From CAZPXZ01 sp965219495 (GTDB taxonomy: Bacteria; Pseudomonadota; Alphaproteobacteria; Rhodobacterales; CAZPXZ01), in NCBI GenBank assembly GCA_965219495.1, contig OZ244777.1, positions 2,046,001-2,110,000 on the forward strand: a stretch of DNA of 64,000 nt. Direction: 5' to 3'. Each line of letters opens with the position of its first letter. Position 1 is the first letter of the stretch. Under the pieces are notes generated by a model. The model did not search any database. It saw only the letters and a list, made by a program, of their open reading frames with translations, and was not told where the DNA came from. Position numbers and translations under genes: made by a program. Shown here piece after piece: positions 55,518 through 64,000 of the stretch.

Positions 55518-56906
55518 TCATTCTCCGATTGCGCGTCGCTCCCAGAAGTCGTCGAAGCGGTTGCTCAGAGTGGCGCAGCGCAGCGCGATGATGGCGTTGG
55601 CGCCGTTGACGGTCCAGTGCATTCCGCCACGTTTGAGTCGGCTTCCGACGACGTTTTTGCAGCCGCCTTCGACGACACCGGTTGCGACACAAAGACCCAT
55701 GGCGCGGAACTTGGGATATTGCATCCTGCTCCGGTTGTTGGCGATGTAGTCGATGCACTTTTTGGCCTCCTCGCAGGTTCCGGCATGGTCGCGAAGGGCG
55801 GCAAGGATATCGCTGATACGGCCTTGATCGAGTTCGTCGCGCCGTTGCTTTCCCCATTGCCTGGCGAGGTCGCTGCCGGCTCCGTAGACTGCCTTGGCGG
55901 CATCGAACAAATGGCCCTTGGCATGAAAGATGTCGACGACCTGGATGGCTTCCGGGAAGTGCTCATCGGCAAGCCGCCAGATCCAGGCGGCTCCGTCGCC
56001 GAGGATGACGCTTTGCGGTGCTTGGTCGAAGCGACGGCGCTCGGATTCGCGCAGGACGCGCCGGGTGAACGGCGCGGGAATGGGGTCGGTGTCGCGGCTG
56101 GCGGCGGTCTCGATGGCGGCGTTGTAGCTGGCGGAGTGCGGGTCGCGGATCGGGCTGCCGTCCTTGTCGGGGGTTTCGGCGGACCAGACGGCCGCGATCT
56201 TGGCCTCGCGCGTCTTGGCGGAGCCGTCGGGCTGCTTGCCCCTGCGGCCCCGGGCGGCGTCCTTGCGGACCGGCGCGCCGGTGCCGTCGAGACCGAGATA
56301 GAGGGTCTGCGCCGCAGAGGGCTCCGGCTCGATGACGTGGCGTTCGTCCTCCGCGATTTCCTGCCCGAGCCCCTCGGCCTGGCGCTCGACCCGCTTGGGA
56401 TGGATGCCGAGCCCGGCCAGTTCACGCAACAATTCGCTGCTCTCGGCGAAGCTGACCCTCGCCGCCGCCGCGCCGGTCATGCGCAACGCCGCCGGCGACA
56501 GGGAGCCACCTTGCAAGCCGAGTGCGCGGTCCCGCGGACTGAACCCGGCATGGCAGCGTGCGCAGTGATACCAGGCGCGCTCCAGCGTCATCGCGCCGAG
56601 CGCCGTAACAAACGTCTTCGGCCTGCGGCCCGCGTAACGGGCCTTCCCTCCGCAGGCGCAAGACTGCCAGGCGCCCGCATGATCCGAGTGATCGCGGTTG
56701 AGGCGCCGGGCCATGGCTTGTCCCATGATCCGCAGCGCCGCCCGCCGGGCCTCGGTCTCCGCCACCTCAAAGTCGAGGCCGGCAAGAACGCCGCCGCCAA
56801 TCAGCCGCTCGGCTTCGGACGCAACCTCCGCCGAGACCGTGGCCTCGAGTACCCCCTTTTTTCCGGCAGAGCCGGCTTCTGCCCCTCCACCAGACGTTGC
56901 TGGCAC
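55518..56906 (-). CDS. ISKra4-family transposase
   Basis: A 462-residue DDE transposase. A zinc-type pair CACGGKARYAGRR and YHCARCHAGFSPRD (about residues 85-125) precedes the catalytic part. The likely acids are in LYLGLDGTGAPV, QVVDIFHAKGHLFDAAKAV and GVVEGGCKNVVGSRLKRGG. HWTVNGANAIIALRC closes the domain, as in ISKra4 relatives. The start GTG 56906 lies inside the accessory gene in another frame; overlap about 105 bases. No damage seen. Confidence 0.88.
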   Translation of the reverse strand: MPATSGGGAEAGSAGKKGVLEATVSAEVASEAERLIGGGVLAGLDFEVAETEARRAALRIMGQAMARRLNRDHSDHAGAWQSCACGGKARYAGRRPKTFVTALGAMTLERAWYHCARCHAGFSPRDRALGLQGGSLSPAALRMTGAAAARVSFAESSELLRELAGLGIHPKRVERQAEGLGQEIAEDERHVIEPEPSAAQTLYLGLDGTGAPVRKDAARGRRGKQPDGSAKTREAKIAAVWSAETPDKDGSPIRDPHSASYNAAIETAASRDTDPIPAPFTRRVLRESERRRFDQAPQSVILGDGAAWIWRLADEHFPEAIQVVDIFHAKGHLFDAAKAVYGAGSDLARQWGKQRRDELDQGRISDILAALRDHAGTCEEAKKCIDYIANNRSRMQYPKFRAMGLCVATGVVEGGCKNVVGSRLKRGGMHWTVNGANAIIALRCATLSNRFDDFWERRAIGE

Positions 56907-57220
56907 AATCGCTCACTCACCTCGATCAAATTCCGGGCGAGCTCCCGAAATCGCCGGCACACGGCAATCTGCGCCTGCGTCTCCGCAACCGCTTCGTCGG
57001 GAATGCTCCAACTCCGGGTCTTGCCGCCCGCCGGGCGGGTCAGCACCCATTTGGGCCCGTGCCCCGGATCCCCCTCTCGCGCGCAACGGCAGTTGGGCTT
57101 GCCGCACTTGCGGTAGCGGGGCCGAAGCGTTCCAGGCCGGAAATCACCGATCGACGCAAGCGCCCGGCAAAGCGCGGCGCGCTGTTTCAAGAGGACGTCG
57201 ACGTCTTGGGATGCAGGCAT
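56801..57220 (-). CDS. ISKra4 accessory protein (DUF6788-like)
   Basis: A small protein encoded ahead of the transposase in this IS group. The 139 residues carry a cysteine motif CGKPNCRCAREGDPGHGPKW (about 38-57) and RTRSWSIP-like basic text, consistent with nucleic-acid binding. ATG 57220 is chosen; the frame opens 19 codons earlier. Its 3' end overlaps the transposase start in another frame. Role in transposition not known. Confidence 0.7.
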   Translation of the reverse strand: MPASQDVDVLLKQRAALCRALASIGDFRPGTLRPRYRKCGKPNCRCAREGDPGHGPKWVLTRPAGGKTRSWSIPDEAVAETQAQIAVCRRFRELARNLIEVSERLCQQRLVEGQKPALPEKRGYSRPRSRRRLRPKPSG

Positions 57221-57406
57221 GCGATCTCTCCCTATCTGGCCGCGCATATAACGGCCAGATATCATGCCCAAAACCAATCACAAAATCAAGCATCATATTT
57301 TTGTCGTGCACCCCTGCATGCCGGTTCGGTTGCGGGCCGAGTTGCAGGCACGTACAATGGATGTGACATGCGGCGCCGGTCGCATCGACCGGCGACGGGT
57401 TACCGG

Positions 57407-57428
57407 CGGGCCGCGAGGCCCGTTTTTC
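57407..57428 (+). terminator. Hairpin with T-run ahead of rimP
   Basis: CGGGCC (57407-57412) pairs with GGCCCG (57417-57422) over a GCGA loop, followed by TTTTTC. It sits 30 bases before the rimP start. It can stop transcription arriving from the IS, or act as an attenuator of the nusA operon, which in other bacteria is controlled by termination in its leader. Confidence 0.55.
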
Positions 57429-57457
57429 AATTTTGATAGCCAGGAGACCAAAGCGCC

Positions 57458-57991
57458 GTGGACTTGGTTGCTAAATCACCGGCGGACCGACGCGTCGCCG
57501 AGATCGTTGAACCGGCAATCGCGAATCTCGGTTTCGACCTGGTTCGCGTGCGAGTATGGGAGTCCAGCGCTCCGAAGCTCCAGATCATGGCGGAACGCAG
57601 AGAAGGCCAAATCGACATGCAAGACTGCGTGGATCTTTCCCGCGTCTTGTCCCCTCTGCTAGAGGAAGCCGACCCGGTGGGAATTAAGTATGTGCTCGAA
57701 ATATCCTCTCCCGGGATCGATCGCCCTCTCACGCGCGTCCGGGATTTCGAGACCTATACGGGGAGCCGGGTTAAGATTGAACTTGGCGAACCGTTCGAGG
57801 GGCAAAAACGCTTCCGGGGAAGACTGCTTGGCCTCCGGGGAGAGCCGGACGACCGGCAAGTCGCGCTCAGCGTCCCTGATATCGGGGAAGTCGCGCTGCC
57901 GTTCTCCATGCTGGCGGCTGCCCGCGTGACCCCGGACGCATCCCTTTACGAGGCCGCTCTGTCGCACGCAAAAGCTCAAGAGGAGAACTGA
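57458..57991 (+). CDS. rimP: Ribosome maturation factor RimP
   Basis: Needed for 30S assembly. The 177 residues show VAEIVEPAIANLGFDLVRVR, then DCVDLSRVLSPLLEEADPV and YVLEISSPGIDRPLTRVRDF, the family core, then a C-terminal SH3-like barrel. Start GTG 57458. It leads the rimP-nusA-ylxR-infB-rbfA operon; its stop is one base before the nusA ATG. Confidence 0.94.
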   Translation: MDLVAKSPADRRVAEIVEPAIANLGFDLVRVRVWESSAPKLQIMAERREGQIDMQDCVDLSRVLSPLLEEADPVGIKYVLEISSPGIDRPLTRVRDFETYTGSRVKIELGEPFEGQKRFRGRLLGLRGEPDDRQVALSVPDIGEVALPFSMLAAARVTPDASLYEAALSHAKAQEEN

Positions 57992-57992
57992 A

Positions 57993-59705
57993 ATGGCGGT
58001 AAGCGTCCCCCCGAGAGACATCATCAGCGCCAACCGCTTGGAACTGCTTCAAATCGCGGACTCGGTGGCTCGGGAAAAGTCCGTTGACCGCGCCACGGTA
58101 TTCGCAGCGATCGAGGAAACCATCGCGAAAGCGATGCGGTCACGGTACGGGGCGCAACAAGACATTCGAGCGCATATCGACGCCGACTCTGGCGAGATTC
58201 GCGTGTACCGCTACCGGGAAATCGTGGAAGAGATTGAGGAACCGGCGACGCAGATGACGCTATCCGAGGCGCGACTGCGGGATCCAAATGCATCGCTCGG
58301 CGACTACCGTATCGAGGAACTGCCACTGAGCGAACTGGAACGGTCAGGCTCCCAGGCCGGCAAACAGGTTATGCACCAGAAAGTCCGCGAAGCGGAACGA
58401 AAGGGGCAATACGAGGAGTTCAAGGACCGGGTCGGCGACATCATCACGGGCACGGTAAAGCTCGTTGAACGCGGAAACGTGATCGTCGATATTCAGCGTG
58501 GCGAGGCAACCATGCGCCGCGACCAGGCAATCCCGCGAGAAAATTTTCGAATTGGCGACCGCATCCGCGCCCTCATCATCGAAGTTCAGAACGAGAATCC
58601 TGGTCCGCAAATCTTGCTTTCCCGCTCGTCACCCGAATACATGCTGCGGCTCTTCGCCCAGGAAGTGCCTGAAGTCTACGACGGGGTGATCGAAATCCGC
58701 GCCATCGCGCGCGACCCGGGTTCCCGCGCCAAGATCGCCGTGATCTCCAACAACTCCTCCATCGATCCCGTGGGCGCATGCGTTGGCATGCGCGGATCCC
58801 GTGTGCAGACCATAGTGAACGAACTTCACGGCGAGAGGATTGACGTGATTCCCTGGTCGTCGGATCCGGAGGTATTCATCACCGCATCCCTGCAGCCCGC
58901 CCGCGTTGTCGATGTCATTCTAAGTCGAGAGGCCCAGCGCGCCGAAGTAATCGTTCCGGACGAGGACGACAACCAGAGCAAGGCGATCGGCCGGCGCGGC
59001 CAAAACGTTCGCCTCGCATCCAAACTGACAGACTGGCATATCGATATCCTCACGGAGGAAATGTATTCGGAACGCGAAACCACGGAGCGAGCAAAGCGTA
59101 TCGCGGAATTCGTCGAGCGTCTCGGTATCGATGAGCATGACGCGATGATCCTCAGTGCCGCCGGATTGCACTCCTTGCTCGACATTGCAGAGATCGACCT
59201 CGAGGAATTGAACATGAATGAAGGCATCTCGCCTTCCCAGCTTGCCGCGATACAGGACCGGGCGCGGCAGAGTCTGGCCCAAGAGATGGATGCAAGGATC
59301 GGCACGCTGCGCGATCTCGGCATGGAGGACGCATTGATCGAGTACTTGACCGAAGCGGGACTTCCGATCGAGGCCATTGAAGCGGTTGCCAACCATGAGG
59401 ACCGCTCGAAAGCCGAGTCCAGAATCCGAACCTTGCGACAATTTGCCGACCTCAATACCGACGAGCTCTGCGGCGAGGAAATCCGGGTTGGCGGGCGCAT
59501 TCGACGACGGGTCGGCATCCTTTCCCGTTTTGCAATCGACGAGGACGACGCGGGCACGATAATCATGCATGCGCGCATTCAACTTGGGGATTTCACGGTA
59601 GAGCAAGTGTTTGGTACGAGTGAGGAAGCGGCGGGGCCTCCGGACGAGCCGGATTCCGCGCAGGTGGCGGAGGAATCCGGCGTAAAGATCGCCGCGACTT
59701 CATAG
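57993..59705 (+). CDS. nusA: Transcription termination/antitermination factor NusA
   Basis: RNA-polymerase-bound regulator of pausing, termination and antitermination. The 570 residues have the N-terminal polymerase-binding domain (ELLQIADSVAREKSVDR), the S1 domain (GDIITGTVKLVERGNVIVDI), KH1 (SNNSSIDPVGACVGMRGSRV) and KH2 (DNQSKAIGRRGQNVRLASKL). Two helical repeats follow at the C-terminus, as in alphaproteobacteria. Complete and undamaged. Confidence 0.97.
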   Translation: MAVSVPPRDIISANRLELLQIADSVAREKSVDRATVFAAIEETIAKAMRSRYGAQQDIRAHIDADSGEIRVYRYREIVEEIEEPATQMTLSEARLRDPNASLGDYRIEELPLSELERSGSQAGKQVMHQKVREAERKGQYEEFKDRVGDIITGTVKLVERGNVIVDIQRGEATMRRDQAIPRENFRIGDRIRALIIEVQNENPGPQILLSRSSPEYMLRLFAQEVPEVYDGVIEIRAIARDPGSRAKIAVISNNSSIDPVGACVGMRGSRVQTIVNELHGERIDVIPWSSDPEVFITASLQPARVVDVILSREAQRAEVIVPDEDDNQSKAIGRRGQNVRLASKLTDWHIDILTEEMYSERETTERAKRIAEFVERLGIDEHDAMILSAAGLHSLLDIAEIDLEELNMNEGISPSQLAAIQDRARQSLAQEMDARIGTLRDLGMEDALIEYLTEAGLPIEAIEAVANHEDRSKAESRIRTLRQFADLNTDELCGEEIRVGGRIRRRVGILSRFAIDEDDAGTIIMHARIQLGDFTVEQVFGTSEEAAGPPDEPDSAQVAEESGVKIAATS

Positions 59706-59719
59706 AGGGAATCAGAAGA

Positions 59720-60376
59720 GTGTCCCGAGGGCGAGTTCGCAAACGCCGTATGGAACCGGAACGCCGCTGCGCCGTCACCGGAGACCGCGACAGTCGGGAT
59801 GGTATGGTCCGATTTGTTGTGACTCCCGACGGTGGAGTCGTGCCGGACCTGGCCGAGAGGCTGCCTGGGCGCGGTGTCTGGATCGGGTCGCAACGCGATC
59901 TCGTACGCGAAGGAGTTCGCAAGAACGTCTTTGCCCGTCACACGAGAAGGACGGACGCCCGACCGGAAAAGGACTTGGAGTGTCATGTCGAACGAGCCTT
60001 GGCACGACGTCTCAGGGAGGTCTTGAGTTTGACGAACCGCTCAGGCAACATTGTCGTCGGATTTGAACGAACCCGCGCCCGGCTCCTTCGGGGGGCCGTC
60101 GGTGTGCTATTGTCGGCGTTCGACGGCGCTGAGGAAGGACGCCGCAAGCTCCGCTCACTTCAGCCGGAAGCCCCCGTATTGGATTGCCTCGATTCGACGG
60201 AGCTTGGCGCAGCATTTGGCCGCGAGCGCCTGATTCACGGAGCCGTGGAGCCGGGAAGACTGGCCCGGATGATCCTGCGAGAGGCGAGCCGCCTGGAGGG
60301 TTTCCGATCAATCAGCACCGTTCACGCACGGAAAGGTGTTGGCGACTGCCATGGGCGCGCAAACATGGTATTGTAG
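59720..60376 (+). CDS. ylxR: YlxR-family RNA-binding protein (DUF448) with L7Ae-like part
   Basis: A 218-residue protein between nusA and infB. The YlxR domain shows ERRCAVTGDRDSRDGMVRFV and LPGRGVWIGSQRDLV (about residues 14-57). The second half (NRSGNIVVGFERTRARLL and EAPVLDCLDSTELGAAFGRE) has the L7Ae/L30e-like fold common in alphaproteobacterial members. Probably binds RNA; exact role unsettled. Start GTG 59720. Confidence 0.9.
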   Translation: MSRGRVRKRRMEPERRCAVTGDRDSRDGMVRFVVTPDGGVVPDLAERLPGRGVWIGSQRDLVREGVRKNVFARHTRRTDARPEKDLECHVERALARRLREVLSLTNRSGNIVVGFERTRARLLRGAVGVLLSAFDGAEEGRRKLRSLQPEAPVLDCLDSTELGAAFGRERLIHGAVEPGRLARMILREASRLEGFRSISTVHARKGVGDCHGRANMVL

Positions 60377-60403
60377 CAACTACTTGGGAAAGAAAGCGTT
60401 TCA

Positions 60404-62932
60404 ATGGACAAAGAAACGGAAACATCGGTCGCTAGCAAGCCCGCGCGAGCAGGACTCGGAAGCAAGCCGCGCTTTGCTGCAGGCTCGCCGCGAATCAAAA
60501 TTAGCACGAAATTCCGGCGATGGCACGGCGCTAGCGAGGCGAAAGAAACTCAGGCAGAGGAACGGTCATCGGCGCAAACCCAGGAACGGAAGTCCGCCGA
60601 AGGAACGGCTGCCGACCGACCGGTGGATGCCCAGGGACTTGAGGACCGCCTGCGGAAGCTCCAGACCGCGAAGAAGCAGACGGAACTGGAAGACGCCCGG
60701 CGACAGGAAGCAGATGAACGCCACATGCAGACAATTGCCGAACAGGAGGAAACGCGCCGCGCGGAGGAAGAACGCGAACGAGAGAGCGAGCGCGAACGGG
60801 AACGGGAGAGGGAACGTGAAAAGGACCTGAAGCGCCAGGCGGAAGCGGCCGAACCGCTTGCGACTACCGAACCGGCACCCGTCGCTGAAGTGCCGCCGAG
60901 CAAGAAGCCGGTCACTGAAGAGACAGAGGCGGCCGAGGAGGAATCAACGGGCAAGCGGCCTCGGAAGGGGCGCTCAGAGCTCCGGCGCTCCGCAACGCGT
61001 GAAAGAGAAATTCGCCGGCGCGATCGCCGTCTCACCGTAACGGAAGCGCTATCCCAGGAAGACCAGGAGGGCCGGCAACGATCGCTGGCCGCCCTGCGCC
61101 GCCGCAACGAACGGGAGCGGCGCCTTCGCCAGCGGGCCAGCGGCGCCGAGACGGAACGCTCCAAGGTCTTCCGCGATGTCCAGATCCCCGATGTGATCAC
61201 CGTTCAGGAACTCGCAAATCGAATGGCCGAACCGGGAGGCGAAGTCATCAAGAAGCTGATGTCGCTGGGTCAGATGTCCACCATCAACGAGGTTCTGGAT
61301 GGTGACACCGCAGAGGTCTTGGTCCGGGAATTTGGCCACCGTCCGTCCCGGGTGTCTGCATCGGACGTCGAACTGGGCTTGGCCGGGAAAGAAGATATTG
61401 CAGAGTCCCTGCGGCCGCGGGCGCCGGTAGTCACGGTCATGGGCCACGTGGATCACGGCAAGACTTCCCTCCTCGACGCAATCCGCGACACCAAGGTCAC
61501 CCAGAGCGAAGCCGGATCCATTACGCAACACATCGGCGCATACTCGGTGGAAACGCCGGATGGTACGATCACGTTCCTCGATACTCCCGGTCACGCAGCG
61601 TTCAGCGCCATGCGGGCGCGCGGTGCAAAAATCACCGATCTCGTGGTGCTGGTGGTTGCCGCGGACGACGGGCTCATGCCGCAAACCGAGGAAGCGATCG
61701 ATCACGCTCGGGCTGCGGACGTTCCTATTGTCGTCGCCATCAACAAGACCGACCTGGAAAGGGCCGATCCGGATCGCGTACGGGACCATCTGCTTCGCAA
61801 GGGACTAGTTGTAGAAGCTCGCGGCGGGGAAACCCTGGATGTCGAAGTTTCCGCAAAGCTTGGCGACGGCATTCCCGCGCTGCTTGAAGCGATCCTGCTG
61901 CAAGCCGGGTTGCTCGACCTGAAGGCAAATGCGGACCGTACGGCGGAAGGAATTGTGGTTGAAGCCCGGCTCGATCGCGGGCGTGGCGCGGTTGCGACCG
62001 TACTGGTGAAACGGGGAACATTGAATCGCGGCGATATTTTCGTGGTCGGATCGCACTGGGGCCGGGCGCGTTCGATTCGCAACGACCGGCTTGAATCTGT
62101 CGCGAGCGCCGGTCCTTCCGTTCCCGTCGAAATCGACGGGCTGGACGGAACGCCGGAAGCCGGCGATCAGCTGGTTGTAGTGGATTCGGAGGCGCGGGCC
62201 AGGGAAATTGCCAAATACAGGGCCGACGCGGGAAAATTGACCGAGCTTTTCCCTGCAATCCGAGGCACGTTGGAAACCATGCTGAGCCGTGCAAAAGCAC
62301 AGCGCGAATCCGGCCCCACCCGGCAGTTGCCGTTAGTGCTGAAGGCGGACGTGCGGGGCTCTGCCGAAGCGATTCTCCAGGCGTTGGCGAAAATCGGCAA
62401 CGAAGACGTGGAAGTCGTGGTGCTGAGCTCGGGAGTGGGGGCAATTAACATTTCGGACATCACCCTTGCCGCCGCATCCGACGCACATGTGCTGGGCTTC
62501 AACGTGCGTCCGGACGCCCAGGCCAGGGAAACGGCCCGGCAGTACCAGACCGTAGTTTCTTATCACTCGGTGATTTACGAACTGCTCGACCAGGTCACCG
62601 GCCTGGCCTCCAACTTGCTCGCGCCGGAGATTCGCGAGAAAACGCTTGGGAATGCGGAGGTTCTCAAGGTGTTTTCGGTCAACCGCATCGGCTCGGTGGC
62701 GGGTTGCCGTGTTACAAGAGGCATTGTGCGTAAAGGCGCAAGTGTCCGGCTGCTCCGCGGTTCCGCCGTGCTCTACAGCGGCAACCTAGCCTCGCTGAAG
62801 CACCACAAGGACGATGTTCCTTCCGTGAACGCGGGCATGGAATGCGGCATGTCGTTGCAGAACCACAACGACATTCGCGAGGGAGACGCGATCGAGATTT
62901 TTGAAACAGAGGAAATCGCGCGTTCGCTTTGA
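60404..62932 (+). CDS. infB: Translation initiation factor IF-2
   Basis: GTPase that places initiator tRNA on the 30S subunit and drives subunit joining. The 842 residues begin with a long charged, low-complexity region, including a run of alternating arginine and glutamate near 60773-60826. The IF2-N helix (PDVITVQELANRMAEPGGEV) follows, then the G domain: VTVMGHVDHGKTSLLDAIRD, DTPGHAAFSAMRARGA and VAINKTDLERADPD. Domains II-IV are complete, including KADVRGSAEAILQAL and FNVRPDAQARETARQ. Normal for the family. Confidence 0.97.
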   Translation: MDKETETSVASKPARAGLGSKPRFAAGSPRIKISTKFRRWHGASEAKETQAEERSSAQTQERKSAEGTAADRPVDAQGLEDRLRKLQTAKKQTELEDARRQEADERHMQTIAEQEETRRAEEERERESEREREREREREKDLKRQAEAAEPLATTEPAPVAEVPPSKKPVTEETEAAEEESTGKRPRKGRSELRRSATREREIRRRDRRLTVTEALSQEDQEGRQRSLAALRRRNERERRLRQRASGAETERSKVFRDVQIPDVITVQELANRMAEPGGEVIKKLMSLGQMSTINEVLDGDTAEVLVREFGHRPSRVSASDVELGLAGKEDIAESLRPRAPVVTVMGHVDHGKTSLLDAIRDTKVTQSEAGSITQHIGAYSVETPDGTITFLDTPGHAAFSAMRARGAKITDLVVLVVAADDGLMPQTEEAIDHARAADVPIVVAINKTDLERADPDRVRDHLLRKGLVVEARGGETLDVEVSAKLGDGIPALLEAILLQAGLLDLKANADRTAEGIVVEARLDRGRGAVATVLVKRGTLNRGDIFVVGSHWGRARSIRNDRLESVASAGPSVPVEIDGLDGTPEAGDQLVVVDSEARAREIAKYRADAGKLTELFPAIRGTLETMLSRAKAQRESGPTRQLPLVLKADVRGSAEAILQALAKIGNEDVEVVVLSSGVGAINISDITLAAASDAHVLGFNVRPDAQARETARQYQTVVSYHSVIYELLDQVTGLASNLLAPEIREKTLGNAEVLKVFSVNRIGSVAGCRVTRGIVRKGASVRLLRGSAVLYSGNLASLKHHKDDVPSVNAGMECGMSLQNHNDIREGDAIEIFETEEIARSL

Positions 62933-63293
62933 CCCGCCTCCGCGGCCGCATTGTTGGGTTCCCACATAGCATCGAGCCTGGCTTGCGGCCAAGTCAGAGA
63001 TTGCGCGAATCGACGATCCGGCAGAAAACGCCGCCGCTCGTTTGCGTGGGAGAGTCCCGAACAGCGAAATGCGACTGCCGCGTTTCTTGCAAGCCCTCAG
63101 ATCGCTGGTGGCCGAATCGAAGCGGGCCGGGCGGAACGTTCGCGGGCGGGAAACCATTCGATCCACGCGCCACCCATCCCGCCGTTCACACGCTCCCACC
63201 GCAAGACGCCGGAAAGGCAGTTGCGCGCATACGGGAATACGGTACAGGATAAACGAGGACGGAGCCCAAGCGGAAGCCCGCTGGAGAACTACG
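62933..63293. other. Gap between infB and rbfA
   Basis: About 360 bases, longer than usual at this place. Frames open upstream of rbfA are arginine-rich and look non-coding. No gene recognised. Confidence 0.35.
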
Positions 63294-63659
63294 ATGATCG
63301 CAAGGCAGTCGCGCGAAGGTGGAACAACTCGCCGGCAGAAGCGCGCTGGCGAATACATTCGCCGAACAATCGGCGAAATGCTTGTAGGCTCGGAGTTCAG
63401 CGACCGCGAACTGGACGCGCTTTCGATCACGATTACCGAGGTGAGGGTTAGCGCGGACCTCCGGGAAGCGAAAGTGTTTTTCCTGCCGCTTGGCGGCGGA
63501 GATATCGAAGTCGCCAGGAAGGCGCTCGAGAGGAACCGCGGGGCCATGCAGCGCGCCGCAGCGTTCAAATTTGCTCCCCGGCTCAAATTTGTCGCGGATG
63601 CTTCTTTCGATCGTTCCGACCGAATTGACACGCTGATCGACGAGGTGTCCGCCCGCTGA
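63294..63659 (+). CDS. rbfA: 30S ribosome-binding factor RbfA
   Basis: Binds the 30S subunit and assists 16S 5' end maturation and cold adaptation. The 121 residues show RQKRAGEYIRRTIGEML, the ITITEVRVSADLREAKVFFL strand region, and MQRAAAFKFAPRLKFVADAS, all KH-like family motifs. ATG 63294 has GGAG upstream; the 84 codons in frame before it are not coding. It ends the translation-factor operon in this window. Confidence 0.94.
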   Translation: MIARQSREGGTTRRQKRAGEYIRRTIGEMLVGSEFSDRELDALSITITEVRVSADLREAKVFFLPLGGGDIEVARKALERNRGAMQRAAAFKFAPRLKFVADASFDRSDRIDTLIDEVSAR

Positions 63660-64000
63660 CCTTGGCATAGGACTGCGCTTCGACACGCTCGCCTGCAGCA
63701 AGCACTGCAATGACACTGTCCGCAAATGACAACGTTGCGTGCAAGTTCCCCGCCAGAGCAATTCCACGTCTCCCTCTGGCACCGGAGAAGGCTGCATCAA
63801 TTCCCCGATCGGCCCCGCATCGTTTCTCACATGGACACGAAGCATTGATGAAGCCCGCTCCAGCGGCAATCGACCTCCGGGATCGTGCGATCAAAAGCAA
63901 ACTGCAAGGATGTTCCCTGGCGGCTTCCGCCGCGCTGACTCCTATTGGCGTCTTGCAACGGGCCATGCAAATCGATCTCAGACAGCGAGCTACATCGCTC
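63660..64000. other. End of window downstream of rbfA
   Basis: About 340 bases where truB and rpsO often follow in relatives. No truB start is visible; only short unassigned frames. The operon may be interrupted here. Confidence 0.35.

Larger units (their letters stand above)
55481..57324. mobile_element. Complete ISKra4-type insertion sequence
   Basis: The ends are inverted: GGGTGCACGACAAA at 55489-55502 and its complement TTTGTCGTGCACCC at 57300-57313. Outside them the same ten bases, TGCATGCCGG, stand at 55481-55490 and 57315-57324, the likely target-site duplication (8-10 bases; the last GG overlaps the left end). Inside are an accessory gene and a full transposase on the minus strand. 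The clean ends and undamaged genes point to a recent insertion, just ahead of the rimP operon. Confidence 0.8.

Noticed and set aside
55443..57116. Long plus-strand open frame of 557 codons across the insertion sequence
   Set aside because: Antisense to the ISKra4 transposase, no domain; GC-driven shadow.
63700..63966. A biotin-protein-ligase-like string on the minus strand (RGRRG then GNLHATL)
   Set aside because: The spacing between the two motifs is too short for BirA and nothing around them fits; probably chance.
1..64000. CRISPR arrays
   Set aside because: No series of regularly spaced repeats was found; the only tandem repeat is the two-copy 21-base repeat near 17.2 kb.

Overview
The window reads as a chromosomal segment of an alphaproteobacterium. 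Three things point there: the order ffh-rpsP-rimM-trmD-rplS-leuC, an F0 operon with separate b' and b subunit genes (atpI-B-E-F'-F), and divergent genes for crotonyl-CoA carboxylase/reductase and ethylmalonyl-CoA mutase, the signature of the ethylmalonyl-CoA pathway. Also present are a four-gene AapJQMP amino-acid ABC transporter and a rimP-nusA-ylxR-infB-rbfA operon. The species cannot be named from the sequence alone.

Layout. 0-2.8 kb: glycerol use (glpD, cut by the window edge, then glpK). 2.8-13.2 kb: a decaying catabolic region. It holds the 3' end of a TRAP permease gene, a TnpB-type transposase tail, a DinB-like gene, a flavin monooxygenase with a probable CTG start, a hydantoinase A fragment, an intact 2-hydroxyacid dehydrogenase, a broken DAO-type flavoprotein, an intact EamA exporter, a frameshifted zinc alcohol dehydrogenase, an enolase-superfamily gene lacking its catalytic middle, and a frameshifted 3-hydroxyisobutyrate dehydrogenase. 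13.2-16.6 kb: ccr and ecm. 16.7-20.4 kb: a relic and an intact copy of a periplasmic iron-binding protein, then a ZIP-type transporter with two cyclic-nucleotide-binding domains inserted in it. 20.8-23 kb: pseudogenes of a MocD-type desaturase and a MocE-type Rieske ferredoxin beside an intact Gfo/Idh/MocA oxidoreductase. 23.5-25.7 kb: an agmatinase-family enzyme and an acetylpolyamine deacetylase-like enzyme.

26-30 kb: F0 genes, smpB and dapA. 30-32.4 kb: a small defence/toxin islet with an antitoxin and a PIN toxin lacking catalytic acids, a broken NYN-domain gene, and an orphan PD-(D/E)XK protein. 32.9-37.7 kb: zapE, recD2 and an MFS permease. 37.7-39.3 kb: mostly debris. 39.3-45.7 kb: the ribosome/SRP operon, leuC, an SCO1-like gene, and an AlkD-like gene stopped by one amber codon. 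45.7-46.4 kb: a short element with terminal inverted repeats and a TnpB tail. 46.4-50.6 kb: aapJQMP. 50.6-57.3 kb: an accessory island with a peroxiredoxin pseudogene, a cytosine-5 methyltransferase + DUF4928 + Vsr restriction-modification cassette, and a complete ISKra4-type insertion sequence with inverted ends and a flanking direct repeat. 57.4-63.7 kb: rimP-nusA-ylxR-infB-rbfA.

The contrast is the main message. Translation, ATP synthase and central-carbon genes are intact, while catabolic, repair and mobile genes show many stages of decay. This suggests a lineage losing metabolic breadth, as in a host-associated or specialised organism (inference). TAG is used as a normal stop in intact genes, so the amber-interrupted genes are best read as pseudogenes. 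The most unusual intact-looking design is the ZIP/double-cNMP fusion. The least described systems are the DUF4928 R-M cassette and the orphan PD-(D/E)XK protein.
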